A stretch of 64,000 nucleotides of DNA. It comes from Acidisarcina sp. Its GTDB lineage: Bacteria > Acidobacteriota > Terriglobia > Terriglobales > Acidobacteriaceae. A program made the translations under genes and the position numbers. The DNA is taken from NCBI GenBank assembly GCA_035539175.1, contig DATLIY010000012.1:1-64000 (forward strand). Direction: 5' to 3'. This document shows, in pieces, positions 14,111 through 24,246 of this stretch. The notes under the pieces are model-generated. The model saw only the letters and a list, made by a program, of their open reading frames with translations. It was not told the origin of the DNA and searched no databases. Position 1 is the stretch's first letter; each line of letters starts with the position of its first letter.

Positions 14111-14371
14111 ATCGGCTGGTTGCTTTGACGAGTCTTAGTCTATCGCATTGCATTCCTCTATAGTCATGGATCGATTGTGCTCACGACGAAACTTTCCAAG
14201 CAACGAGATCCGGGCAATTCCCGCCTGTCCCGCTTCAACCTGTTGATCCCATCACCGCTTTTGACAGCAGAATTTCATTCTGCTAGAAACAGAATTTCCG
14301 GGGAACTTCATTTCAACGGCATATCCATGGGTTTCCGGGTCTTTTCAGTCGATCGGGCGATCCATATCAAC
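14111..14371. other. Gap between tRNA-Arg and the cobalamin riboswitch; candidate promoter with hairpin
   Basis: No gene is supported in these 261 bases. A promoter-like pair is present: TTGACA at 14261-14266, a 17-base spacer and TAGAAA at 14284-14289. The spacer is covered by a perfect 8-bp inverted repeat (AGCAGAAT 14266-14273, ATTCTGCT 14277-14284). It would drive the riboswitch transcript. The -10 is weak, so the call is tentative. Confidence 0.4.
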
Positions 14372-14562
14372 TTCATTTTCCACAATGGGATGTTCGAGAA
14401 GGCGGTGTAATTCCGCCACTGCCCCGCAACTGTAAGCGCGTATCTTCCGGTCCAGGTGCCGGAGGATGTTTCGACCGACACACCACTGAGGCAGAATGCT
14501 TCGGGAAGGTGGCCGGAGCAGTTCCCGCACGGGGAAGCGCGTAAGTCAGGAGACCGGTCCTA
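14372..14562 (+). ncRNA. Cobalamin (B12) riboswitch
   Basis: Hallmarks of the cobalamin class are present in order: GGCGGTGTAATTCCGCC (14401-14417), the conserved GCCCCGCAACTGTAA (14421-14435), a paired region ending in CGGGAAGGTGGCCGG, and the B12 box AAGTCAGGAGACC (14543-14555). The ends are approximate. Downstream, CGTTCC (14578-14583) and GGAACG (14589-14594) form a hairpin just before the AAGGAG site of the receptor gene, so control may act on translation. It should lower receptor expression when adenosylcobalamin is plentiful. Confidence 0.92.
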
Positions 14563-14603
14563 TTGCGACATCAGCCGCGTTCCGAGGGGGAACGAAGGAG
14601 CCT

Positions 14604-17135
14604 ATGCGTATTCATCAGCGGCATATCGTCCGCAGTCTCTTCTTTTGTGCGCTCGCACTTCTTGCTGGAATTCCTGCCAGTTCCGCACACGCTGCAATTG
14701 TGCGCGGTACAGTTACAGATCCGCTGGGTGCTCCGGTGGCCCGCGCCGAGGTGGCCCTGGTGGCAAATGGAGCCGTGCTGACCAGTGCAACCACCGGGCC
14801 GGATGGAAGCTACCAACTCACAACTCCAGAGGCGGGGCGCTTCTATGTGGTCGTCGCTGGCCGGACGTTTCATCAGATGACGACAGCCGGCTTTTATGCG
14901 GGCAGGCTGGATGCTGTTGAGCAGAACATCGTCCTTGAGCCGGAGTGGGTTCGTCAGGAGATCGTAGTCACAGCAACCGGGACACCCTTACCGCAGGAGC
15001 AGGTGAGTTCCTCGGTGACGCTGATTCCGAGGGCTGGCTTTGAAACGCATTCCGACCTGGTGGATACTCTTCGCCAGGTGCCAGGCACGTCGGTCGTACA
15101 GAGCGGGCAACGGGGCAGCGCGACGTCGCTCTTCGTGCGTGGAGGCAACTCCGATGCGAACAAGGTAACCTACGACGGAGTGACAGCGGAGGACATCGGC
15201 GGCCGATTCGATTATGGATCTGTTTCGACCAACGGGATCTCGAGCCTTGAGGCATATCGCGGACCGAACAGCGTCCTGTACGGCTCGGATGCCGCATCGG
15301 GCGTGGTAGACCTTGCGACGCCGCGGGGAACCACGGCCACTCCTTCCATCTTCTACGCAGGCGACGCGGGCAACTTCAGCACCTATCGAAATGAGGTGCA
15401 ACTGGCCGGAGCACGCGGCAAGGCCGACTACTACGGCGCGTTTTCGCGGTTGAATACCTCCAACTCGCTACCGATGGACAAGTATCACGTGGCCACAGCC
15501 GCAGCGAACCTTGGCTGGCAGCCCAGCGCTGCGACACAGCTTCGGGTAACCGCGCACAACAGCGTCTCCGCAACCGGCCTGCCCGGCGCTTATGATTTCT
15601 ATCTCTTAGCAAACGATGGCAAGCAATCCGACCAGGACACTTATGTGGGCGCGACAGTCGAGAACCAGACCAGCCCCGCATGGCACAACCTGGCACGCTA
15701 TGGACTGGCGCGGAAGCGAGAACAGTCCGTGCAGTGGTATCCGGCTGGAATTCTCACCCAGTCGGGAGGCGCTTATCCGACCTCGAATTACTACGGCTTG
15801 CCGGTGACCATTCACGGCGCAAACGGATACGCGGTAAGTGGACAGGCGCTGCTGAACTACACCACGGACAACTTCGGCGTTTATCCCAACCGGTTTGATT
15901 TCGTCTCCAACCGCGATCAGCTCTACGCACAAAGCGATTACCGCTTCGGCCCTCACATGGTTGGGCTCGTAGGGTTCCGATTCGAAAACGAACGTGGCTC
16001 GGAGCGCTCGTCCGCATACTTCATCGATCAGTCGCTGGAGCGGACCAACTACGACTACACCGCACAGATCCAGGGCGACCTTCGCAATCGTCTCTTCTAC
16101 ACCCTGGGCGGCAGCCTGCTGAAGAATGAACTGTATGGAACGGAGACCAATCCGCGGATCGGGCTGGCCTACTATGTCGTGCGGCCTGGGCCGCGCATCT
16201 TCCGCGGGACCAAGGTGAAGTTCAACTTTGCCAAAGGGGTCAAAGAGCCGACTCTTACCGAGCAGTTCGGATCCCTCTATGCCTTTCTCGCCTCGCAGCC
16301 GGGAGGTTCGGCGGCGATCCAGAGCTTCCATATTTCGCGCATTGGAGCGGAACGGGCTCGCTCGTATGACGGTGGTGTGGAGCAGAATCTCTTTGGACAG
16401 CGGGTTCTGTTGCGCGTGACCTACTTCCACAACGAGTTTGGCAACCAGATTGAATCGGTGACTCCGGGAGTGATTCCGCAGTTGCTCCCCAACCTGACAG
16501 CCGCGCAGCAGCAGCAGCTTGAGGCATTGCTGCAGAACACCTATTCTTCGCTGAATCTGAACTCGCTCGACTTCCGTGCGCAGGGGCTGGAGGCGGAGAC
16601 CGAGTACAGCATCGGCAGAAGGATCTTCCTTCGCGGCGGATATACCTACCTCGATGCGAAGGTGCAGCGCTCCTTTTCTTCCAGTTCGCTGTATCCGACG
16701 TATAACACGGGCCTGTCGACGGGACCGGTGCCGTCGTTCTCCAACGTGCCGATCGGCGCGTATTCGCCGCTCACCGGAGCGCGCCCCTTCCGCCGTCCTC
16801 CGCATACCGGCTTCGCCAGCGCCAGCTACACCAGCGGAAAATGGTCGGCGCAGGTTCTGGGAGCATTCGCCAGCCGGAGCGACGACTCGACCTTCCTCGC
16901 CTACAGCGATATCGAACAGGGGAATTCGCTTCTTCTGCCGAATCGCAATCTCGATCCCGGATTCGCGAAGATCGACCTGGGAGGCAGCTACCAGGTGCTT
17001 CCGTGGGTGGGGATTTATGCGCAGTTGGATAACCTGCTGAGCGATCAGCATCTCGCCCCAATCGGATACCAAAGCCTGCCCTTGAGCTTCCGTACCGGAA
17101 TCCGGCTGGCATTAGGGAAGGGAATGACGAAGTAA
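14604..17135 (+). CDS. TonB-dependent outer membrane receptor, BtuB-like (probable cobalamin uptake)
   Basis: An 843-residue outer membrane protein. A signal peptide (RSLFFCALALLAGIPASSA) is followed by a carboxypeptidase-regulatory-like domain (VRGTVTDPLGAPVARAEVAL), a TonB box-like and plug region (EIVVTATGTPLPQEQVSSSV, then LRQVPGTSVVQSGQRG and DVIYDG-type VTYDGV), and a long beta-barrel ending in RTGIRLALGK. The ATG at 14604 is preceded by AAGGAG; a longer frame from 14496 would run through the riboswitch and is rejected. The riboswitch in front makes vitamin B12 or another cobamide the likely ligand. No other B12 uptake genes are in the window. Confidence 0.88.
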   Translation: MRIHQRHIVRSLFFCALALLAGIPASSAHAAIVRGTVTDPLGAPVARAEVALVANGAVLTSATTGPDGSYQLTTPEAGRFYVVVAGRTFHQMTTAGFYAGRLDAVEQNIVLEPEWVRQEIVVTATGTPLPQEQVSSSVTLIPRAGFETHSDLVDTLRQVPGTSVVQSGQRGSATSLFVRGGNSDANKVTYDGVTAEDIGGRFDYGSVSTNGISSLEAYRGPNSVLYGSDAASGVVDLATPRGTTATPSIFYAGDAGNFSTYRNEVQLAGARGKADYYGAFSRLNTSNSLPMDKYHVATAAANLGWQPSAATQLRVTAHNSVSATGLPGAYDFYLLANDGKQSDQDTYVGATVENQTSPAWHNLARYGLARKREQSVQWYPAGILTQSGGAYPTSNYYGLPVTIHGANGYAVSGQALLNYTTDNFGVYPNRFDFVSNRDQLYAQSDYRFGPHMVGLVGFRFENERGSERSSAYFIDQSLERTNYDYTAQIQGDLRNRLFYTLGGSLLKNELYGTETNPRIGLAYYVVRPGPRIFRGTKVKFNFAKGVKEPTLTEQFGSLYAFLASQPGGSAAIQSFHISRIGAERARSYDGGVEQNLFGQRVLLRVTYFHNEFGNQIESVTPGVIPQLLPNLTAAQQQQLEALLQNTYSSLNLNSLDFRAQGLEAETEYSIGRRIFLRGGYTYLDAKVQRSFSSSSLYPTYNTGLSTGPVPSFSNVPIGAYSPLTGARPFRRPPHTGFASASYTSGKWSAQVLGAFASRSDDSTFLAYSDIEQGNSLLLPNRNLDPGFAKIDLGGSYQVLPWVGIYAQLDNLLSDQHLAPIGYQSLPLSFRTGIRLALGKGMTK

Positions 17136-17198
17136 ATTGGGGGGATAGGAACTGTATCGGTTACAAATAGCCTCAGCCTTAGGCAGCCGAGGCAAAAG

Positions 17199-17225
17199 AA
17201 AAGCCCCGCGATGAGCGGGGCTTTT
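17199..17225. terminator. Bidirectional terminator between the receptor gene and groEL
   Basis: An 11-bp perfect stem, AAAAGCCCCGC (17199-17209) and GCGGGGCTTTT (17215-17225), with a 5-base loop. The A-run and T-run make it work in either direction. The flanking genes converge on it. Confidence 0.9.
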
Positions 17226-17250
17226 CCGTGTAACGGTGTTTCCGTGAGTT

Positions 17251-18954
<1,704 letters not shown>

Positions 18955-19059
18955 TCAAGCGGCGAATCTTCTGATTTCCGTTCACCCGGACGCGCCGGCG
19001 TGAAGGATTGCCAGGTTATCCCGACACGAAAAAAGCGCATCGGAAGAAACCAGGTGCGC

Positions 19060-19374
19060 TTACTTGGACTTGAGTACGCCCAGGACCTCTTCCTCACGCA
19101 TGATGAGGAAGTCCTCGCCGTCGATCTTGATCTCGGTGCCGGCGTACTTGCCGAAGAGAACGCGATCGCCAGGTTTGACGTCGAGCGGGAAGATCTTGCC
19201 TTCGTCATTCGACTTGCCCTTGCCTACCGAGATAACTTCCCCTTCCTGGGGCTTTTCTTTTGCGGAGTCAGGAATGATGATGCCGCCACGAACCGTCTCG
19301 CCTTCGTCAATGCGACGGAGCAGGATGCGGTCGTGCAGGGGAGTAAAGCTTGTCGCTACGGTTGCAGATGCCAT
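19060..19374 (-). CDS. groS: 10 kDa co-chaperonin GroES
   Basis: The 104-residue lid of the GroEL chamber. After a short extension (MASATVATS) it reads [17 protein letters not shown], the mobile loop region ([19 protein letters not shown]), then [10 protein letters not shown] and ends [17 protein letters not shown]. The ATG at 19374 follows AAGGAG with good spacing. A longer frame to 19506 would overlap the CIRCE operator and is rejected. Transcription comes from a promoter with a CIRCE-like operator. Confidence 0.97.
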   Translation of the reverse strand: MASATVATSFTPLHDRILLRRIDEGETVRGGIIIPDSAKEKPQEGEVISVGKGKSNDEGKIFPLDVKPGDRVLFGKYAGTEIKIDGEDFLIMREEEVLGVLKSK

Positions 19375-19486
19375 TGCGTTACTTCTCCTTCGCGCGAGGG
19401 TTCGCCTCGCGAGTTTGCAACTTGAGTTCGAGATGGGTCTCGGGATGGATTGCAGACCTTCTAAAGTGCCGTCAGTGTCCAGCGCT

Positions 19487-19513
19487 TTAGCACTGTCGCC
19501 ATCCAATTGCTAA
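19487..19513 (-). promoter_or_regulatory. CIRCE-like operator of groES-groEL (HrcA site)
   Basis: On the minus strand it reads TTAGCAATT, nine bases, CAGTGCTAA, against the consensus TTAGCACTC-N9-GAGTGCTAA. Left arm 7 of 9 and right arm 8 of 9 match, with the exact 9-base spacing. It begins at the -10 region of the promoter at 19513-19541, the normal place for HrcA repression released by heat. Confidence 0.8.
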
Positions 19514-19541
19514 AGATAGGCACTGGAAGAAGCGTTGTCAA
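19513..19541 (-). promoter_or_regulatory. Promoter of groES-groEL
   Basis: Minus strand: TTGACA (19541-19536), a 17-base spacer and TATCTT (19518-19513). This is a good sigma-70-type promoter, and the CIRCE-like operator begins right where the -10 ends. Confidence 0.75.
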
Positions 19542-19676
19542 GGGGTAGGCTGTGAATATCTTAGCGAATCTCACTCATGTATTACTACTGTGTAACTGTA
19601 AGATCCTGGACTGAAGGGCTTGCAGCGACTTGGATGCATGCGGCGCTATTCCCACCCGTCCACTGGATTGCATACA

Positions 19677-20180
19677 ATGGCACCCATGCTGACCTCGCGT
19701 TTCCGCAACCTCTCCTGGTGCCTCCTTCCGCTTGTTCTGTTGGTTTTGCTTTCGCCGGCATCCGCCTTCCAAACCCAGGTGAAGCGTGGCCGCAAGTATG
19801 TTCCGCCACCGCCCACCGCCAAAATCGAGGTCACGGTCCTCCGCGCCTCCAGCGGCAAGCCCATTCCAAACGCCGCGGTCATCTTTCACGCCATGGAGGG
19901 CGAGAAAGACAAGGGCAATATGGAGTTGAAGACGAACGAGGAAGGCAAGGCGATCATCGACGTGATGCCGATTGGCGACGTCGTGCGGCTGCAGGTGATT
20001 GCCAATGGCTTTCAGACCTTTGGAGACGACTACAAGATCGAGACCGCCGAAAAGCAGATCGTGGTGAAGATGAAGCGGCCCGGCGAGCAATACTCGATCT
20101 ATAAGCCCCATCCGGAGCAGGAGCAGCAGGCTCCCGCGGATGCAACGGCTCCCGACGCAAAGGATGCGCCAAAGAAGTAG
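19677..20180 (+). CDS. Secreted protein with carboxypeptidase-regulatory-like domain
   Basis: A 167-residue protein with a signal peptide (WCLLPLVLLVLLSPASA) and a beta-sandwich region typical of carboxypeptidase-regulatory domains (IEVTVLRASSGKPIPNAAVI, then NEEGKAIIDVMPIGDVVRLQ and VIANGFQTFGDDY). The C-terminus is low complexity (EQEQQAPADATAPDAKDAPK). Function is unknown; such domains often occur in outer membrane or periplasmic proteins of this phylum. The start may be at 19677 or 19686, as neither has a strong ribosome-binding site. Confidence 0.72.
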   Translation: MAPMLTSRFRNLSWCLLPLVLLVLLSPASAFQTQVKRGRKYVPPPPTAKIEVTVLRASSGKPIPNAAVIFHAMEGEKDKGNMELKTNEEGKAIIDVMPIGDVVRLQVIANGFQTFGDDYKIETAEKQIVVKMKRPGEQYSIYKPHPEQEQQAPADATAPDAKDAPKK

Positions 20181-20317
20181 CTCCTATCCGGTCATCCCGC
20201 AGGGCGGCGGCTTGTTAAGCTGCCGTCCTACCCTGGGGATCAGCCCTTCCAAAGGTCCATTTTTCTAGAGAGATGCGCCAGCTTGCCACCGGCCCGATTG
20301 CTTTAGACTTGCAAGAT

Positions 20318-21043
20318 ATGGATACGCTACTGGGAAAGGTTGCGCTGGTCACGGGCGCGGCGAAAAGGATTGGTCGCGCACTGGCAATTGGCCTGGCGCA
20401 AGCCGGAGCGGACGTCGCCATTACCTATCGCGGATCGGAAGCCGAGGCTCTGCAGACGGTGATGAACCTCGAGAGTCATGGACATCGGGCGATGGCGATA
20501 CGCTGCGATGTTCGTTCGCCGGAGAGCATTACGAATGCCGTCGCAGGAGTGGTTTCTCACTTCGGCAGGCTCGATCTGCTGGTGAACAATGCCGGAGCCT
20601 TTGAGACGGCACCGCTCGAAGGAATCACCGTAGCGCAATGGGACGCCATGTTTGAGACGAATACTCGCGGGCCATTTCTGATGGCACAGGCAGCGTATCC
20701 GCATCTGAAAGCCAGCGGGGGAAGGATCATCAACCTCGGCTCCCTGGGAGGCCTGCATCCCTGGCCGACGCATGGTCACTACTGCACCTCCAAGGCGGCG
20801 CTGCATATGTTGACGCAAACCATGGCTAAGGGATTTGCGCCGGAGATCAGCGTGAATTGTGTCGCTCCGGGGATGATCGTGAACGACGAGGTCTCGGCGG
20901 AGTATGCCCATTTCGCGGCTAAGACGCCGATGCGGCGCAATGGGACCTCCGAGGACGTCGCCGCGGCTGTCCTCTTCTTTGCGACGGGACCCCATTTCAT
21001 CACCGGACAGATTATGAGTGTAGACGGCGGCCTGGGTTTGTAA
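20318..21043 (+). CDS. SDR family oxidoreductase, pteridine-reductase-like
   Basis: A 241-residue short-chain dehydrogenase. The NAD(P)-binding motif is GKVALVTGAAKRIGRALA (TGxxxRIG) near the start, NNAG at LLVNNAGAF, and the catalytic Tyr-x3-Lys at HYCTSKAAL. It ends GQIMSVDGGLGL, the common SDR terminus. The TGAAKRIG form of the glycine motif is seen in pteridine-reductase and FolM-like SDRs, so a pterin or related carbonyl substrate is possible. The ATG at 20318 is chosen because the family begins at this point. Confidence 0.85.
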   Translation: MDTLLGKVALVTGAAKRIGRALAIGLAQAGADVAITYRGSEAEALQTVMNLESHGHRAMAIRCDVRSPESITNAVAGVVSHFGRLDLLVNNAGAFETAPLEGITVAQWDAMFETNTRGPFLMAQAAYPHLKASGGRIINLGSLGGLHPWPTHGHYCTSKAALHMLTQTMAKGFAPEISVNCVAPGMIVNDEVSAEYAHFAAKTPMRRNGTSEDVAAAVLFFATGPHFITGQIMSVDGGLGL

Positions 21044-21072
21044 GCGAGCCAGGCGGATGCACCCTTCTGAAC

Positions 21073-21870
21073 TCAGCGAGAGAAGAGGCGGCTGAGGAAG
21101 GAGCGTTTCTTCGTCTTGTCGTGTTCTTCTTCTGGGTAGAGTCCGATGGGCTCGGGCTGCTCGGGCCAGTTCTCTCCAAAGAACGCGGCGCGGGGGTTGG
21201 AGATGCACAGGCGATCGGCTGTCTCCTGACCATGGCGGTTGGCGATGTACTGGTAAGCGTGGCTCAACTGGGGTGGCCGGGAGGTCAGGTTGTGCGCATC
21301 GCTGGCGATAAAGTGCACCCAGTTTTTTCGCAGTAATTCATTGGAGAAGTGTTCAGCGGTCTTGCCGAAACGACCGGTCAGGGCGCCGGCTGTTACCTGC
21401 ACGAGGCATCCGTTCCGCACCCACTCGGCCAGCCGCTCGGGCTGATGGGTGATGGTGGGATTGCGCTCCGGATGCGTGATGATGGGCGTCATCCGCGCCA
21501 GTTCCATCTCGAAGAAGGTTTCCGACATATTGGGTGCAATGCCCAGGTCAGGGAACTCCACCAGCAGGTAATTGGTCCCGTTAATGGTGTATTTGGTGGG
21601 GTTCTTCAGCGCGTCGGAAACATTGTCCCAGGAGAGGTGGAAGTCGCAGCCCAGCCCCAGGGTAATGCGGTCCTTGAGGCGGAGTCGCAACTCCGCCAGC
21701 CGCTCCTGGTTGACGTCAGGCCGATAGGCATAGGTGTCATTTGAGTGTGGCGTGCATACGATGTGCGTCGTGCCATCGGCAGCTGCGGCCTCCGCCATGG
21801 CGACCGAGGTTTCAATGTCCGGCGATCCATCATCGAGGCCGAATAACAGGTGGTGATGAATGTCGATCAC
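21073..21870 (-). CDS. PHP-fold tyrosine-protein phosphatase, CpsB/YwqE-like
   Basis: A 265-residue metallo-phosphatase of the type that dephosphorylates tyrosine kinases controlling exopolysaccharide synthesis. Metal ligands are seen in IDIHHHLLFGLDDGSPD at the start, CTPHSNDTY (about 40), LLVEFPD (about 102), ITHPERNP (about 131) and IASDAHNL (about 190). The C-terminus is basic (KTKKRSFLSRLFSR). No tyrosine kinase or capsule gene is beside it. It converges with the SDR gene. Confidence 0.87.
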   Translation of the reverse strand: MIDIHHHLLFGLDDGSPDIETSVAMAEAAAADGTTHIVCTPHSNDTYAYRPDVNQERLAELRLRLKDRITLGLGCDFHLSWDNVSDALKNPTKYTINGTNYLLVEFPDLGIAPNMSETFFEMELARMTPIITHPERNPTITHQPERLAEWVRNGCLVQVTAGALTGRFGKTAEHFSNELLRKNWVHFIASDAHNLTSRPPQLSHAYQYIANRHGQETADRLCISNPRAAFFGENWPEQPEPIGLYPEEEHDKTKKRSFLSRLFSR

Positions 21871-21900
21871 TTAAAGGGCTCCGCAGCCGTTCTTATTGGT

Positions 21901-22596
21901 CTAGCGCGCTGCCAGCGCTGAAACCATCGATTGAAAGATTGCCAGACCATCGGATGAGCCCAACAGCGATTCGCTCGACCGATCCGGATGCGGCATCATG
22001 CCCAGTACATTGCGGCCTTCGTTCAGTACACCGGCAATATTCTGGATCGAGCCGTTGGGATTGGCCTCCCGGGTAATTTCGCCTTCTGGCGTTGAGTACC
22101 GGAATACGATGCGGTCCTCGCGCTCCAGTGTTGCCAGGGTCGCGTCATCGCAGAAGTAATTGCCTTCCATGTGTCCGATGGGAATCTTGAGGACCTGTCC
22201 TTTGGTCAGCCCCTGGGTAAAGGGAGTGGCGGTTGTCTCCGTTCGCACATAGACCTGCTTACAGATGTATTTCAGCCCCTCGTTGCGCATGAGCGCGCCG
22301 GGCAGCAGTCCGGATTCGCAGAGGATCTGGAAGCCATTGCAGATGCCGAGGACCAGGCCGCCCTTGGCTGCAAACTTCTGGACCGACTGCATCACCGGCG
22401 AGAAGCGGGCGATGGCTCCCGTGCGCAGGTAATCGCCGTAGGCAAATCCCCCGGGGATGATGATCGCATCGCAATTCTCAAGGCTCTCGGAGTCGTGCCA
22501 GAGAAAGGCGACCGGCTGGTGGACAAGCTCAGCGATCACGTTGTAAGTGTCATGGTCGCAATTGGACCCTGGAAAGACGAGGACGCCGAATTTCAT
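21901..22596 (-). CDS. purQ: Phosphoribosylformylglycinamidine synthase subunit PurQ
   Basis: The glutaminase subunit of FGAM synthase in purine synthesis; it supplies ammonia to PurL. The 231-residue protein begins [20 protein letters not shown]. It has the class I amidotransferase Cys nucleophile in [20 protein letters not shown] (about residue 90) and the His/Glu pair in [14 protein letters not shown] near the end. Length is normal. PurS and PurL are not in the window. Confidence 0.97.
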   Translation of the reverse strand: MKFGVLVFPGSNCDHDTYNVIAELVHQPVAFLWHDSESLENCDAIIIPGGFAYGDYLRTGAIARFSPVMQSVQKFAAKGGLVLGICNGFQILCESGLLPGALMRNEGLKYICKQVYVRTETTATPFTQGLTKGQVLKIPIGHMEGNYFCDDATLATLEREDRIVFRYSTPEGEITREANPNGSIQNIAGVLNEGRNVLGMMPHPDRSSESLLGSSDGLAIFQSMVSALAAR

Positions 22597-22720
22597 ACCT
22601 CTAGGCTAGCAGTTTCAGGGAGAATTGCGGTGTGGATTTGTATGGCCCTGCGGATTCGTACCGGGAGATGGATCCTCAGCCGGGTGTCGCGACTCTAAGA
22701 GATGAAGAGGTCGGTGATCG

Positions 22721-23206
22721 ATGGCTATTGACCTGAAAAAGACCGGCGCCACAGCTGGCATGGCTTTGGTGAACTGGTGGCGTGCAGTTTCAATCGAGGC
22801 TTTATGCGTGGCGGTGATGTGGCTGATTGGCCTCTGGCTGCTACATGTGCCGCTGGCTCCGGCGTGGGCCCTGGTAGCGGGCCTGATGGCCTTCATTCCC
22901 AACATAGGCGGGGTAATCGCGCTGTTCGGTCCCGCGTTTTCGATCCTGCTGAGCGGGCACGATGAGATCCGTTTCTGGTATCTGCTCGGCATTTATGCCG
23001 TGATCGTGGTAATCGATCAGTTGCTGCTGCAACCTGTTTTGCTGAAGAGGACGAACCGGGTCCCGATCTGGGCGTCGATCCTGGTGCCGATCGTGCTGGG
23101 CATTGTGATTCCGTTCTGGGGCGTTCTGCTGGCTCCCCCGCTGCTGTCGGTTTTCTATGCGTTTCGCAAGCCGAAGGAGCTTCCGCCGCCCGGCGGGGTG
23201 GTTTGA
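22721..23206 (+). CDS. AI-2E transporter-like membrane protein, C-terminal half only
   Basis: A 161-residue membrane protein with about four to five hydrophobic segments (LCVAVMWLIGLWLLHVPLA, AWALVAGLMAFIPNIGGVIA, WYLLGIYAVIVVIDQLLLQP, ILVPIVLGIVIPFWGVLLA). FIPNIGGVIA and the following region match the conserved C-terminal part of AI-2E family transporters (PF01594), which are normally about 350 residues. Only 124 bases lie before it, so the N-terminal half is absent. It may be a degenerate remnant or a stand-alone short member. GAAGAGG provides a possible ribosome-binding site. Confidence 0.72.
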   Translation: MAIDLKKTGATAGMALVNWWRAVSIEALCVAVMWLIGLWLLHVPLAPAWALVAGLMAFIPNIGGVIALFGPAFSILLSGHDEIRFWYLLGIYAVIVVIDQLLLQPVLLKRTNRVPIWASILVPIVLGIVIPFWGVLLAPPLLSVFYAFRKPKELPPPGGVV

Positions 23207-23385
23207 GCTCAAATTCAGTGTGCCGGTTCACGCTGACAGTTCACGCCGTTGCGGCGGTCCGTGTGGATGAGGCTAAGGCAAGCCTCAGCATGGTATACTT
23301 CAGTGTTTGCGGGACGCGGTGAACAGAGTCTGTTTTTCACCCGATCTCCGCACAAATACCCCAAAACAAAGCCTCAGAGGTTCCC

Positions 23386-24135
23386 ATGTCCGGCCATTCA
23401 AAATGGGCAACAATCAAGCATAAGAAGGGCGCGGCAGACGCCAAGCGCGGCAAGATATTCACCACCCTGATCAAGGAAATCACCGTAGCCGCCAAGGCGG
23501 GTGGGGGAGATCCCGACGGTAATCCGCGTCTGCGTACAGCCATCGCAGCGGCCAAAGCCGAAAACATGCCAAACGACAACATCAAGCGCGCCATCCAGCG
23601 CGGCACTGGAGAGATCGAAGGCGCGAGCTACGAAGAGATCACGTTCGAAGGCTACGGCCCCGGCGGAGTGGCAGTGATTATCGAGGTCTTGACCGACAAT
23701 CGCAACCGCGCCGTCAGCGAAATCCGTCACTCCTTCACGAAGAATGGCGGAAATCTCGGCGAATCCAACTCCGTACGTTTCATGTTTTCCAAGAAGGGGC
23801 TGATCGCCATTTCCAAGAACGTGGCCGATGAAGAGAAGCTCATGAACCTCGTCATCGAGAACGGCGGCGAAGAGCTGAACGACGAAGGCGATACCTGGGA
23901 AATCATCACCGAACCGGCGGCATTCGAGGCGGTCCACAATGCGGTCAAGGCTGCCGGGATTCCGACCGAGATGGCGGAGATCACGATGCTGGCCACCACC
24001 TATACCAAGCTCGAGGGTGCCCCGGCCGCGCAGATGATCCGTCTGCTGGAAGCGCTCGAAGAGATGGATGACACGCAAAATGTCTACTCCAACTTCGATA
24101 TGGACGCGAACCAGATGGAAGAAGTGGCGGGCTAA
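23386..24135 (+). CDS. YebC/PmpR-family regulatory protein
   Basis: A 249-residue protein with all hallmarks of the YebC/PmpR/TACO1 family: SGHSKWATIKHKKGAADAKR at the N-terminus, AKAENMPNDNIKRAIQRG (about 60) and EGYGPGGVAVIIEVLTDNRN (about 86). Family members act as transcription regulators or aid translation of difficult stretches such as polyproline. Length is normal. A hairpin terminator follows 26 bases after the stop. It is monocistronic. Confidence 0.95.
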   Translation: MSGHSKWATIKHKKGAADAKRGKIFTTLIKEITVAAKAGGGDPDGNPRLRTAIAAAKAENMPNDNIKRAIQRGTGEIEGASYEEITFEGYGPGGVAVIIEVLTDNRNRAVSEIRHSFTKNGGNLGESNSVRFMFSKKGLIAISKNVADEEKLMNLVIENGGEELNDEGDTWEIITEPAAFEAVHNAVKAAGIPTEMAEITMLATTYTKLEGAPAAQMIRLLEALEEMDDTQNVYSNFDMDANQMEEVAG

Positions 24136-24161
24136 GCGGTCAGCTCTTGCATAAGTACAAG

Positions 24162-24188
24162 AGGCCGCCTTTCACGGCGGCCTTCTTT
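24162..24188 (+). terminator. Rho-independent terminator after the yebC-family gene
   Basis: The stem AGGCCGCC (24162-24169) pairs with GGCGGCCT (24176-24183) around a 6-base loop and is followed by TCTTTTT. It ends the transcript of the YebC-family gene. Confidence 0.88.
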
Positions 24189-24246
24189 TTGGCCGGGTTA
24201 CCCCGGATGCTGCACTTTAACTTTTGAAAAGGCACGAACGTATCTC

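Noticed and set aside
14496-14603. An N-terminal extension of the TonB receptor
   Set aside because: It would place coding sequence through the riboswitch core and B12 box. The ATG at 14604 has a ribosome-binding site and a signal peptide immediately after it.
21044-21072. A terminator between the SDR and phosphatase genes
   Set aside because: Only 29 bases separate the converging stops, and no hairpin with a T-tract is visible.
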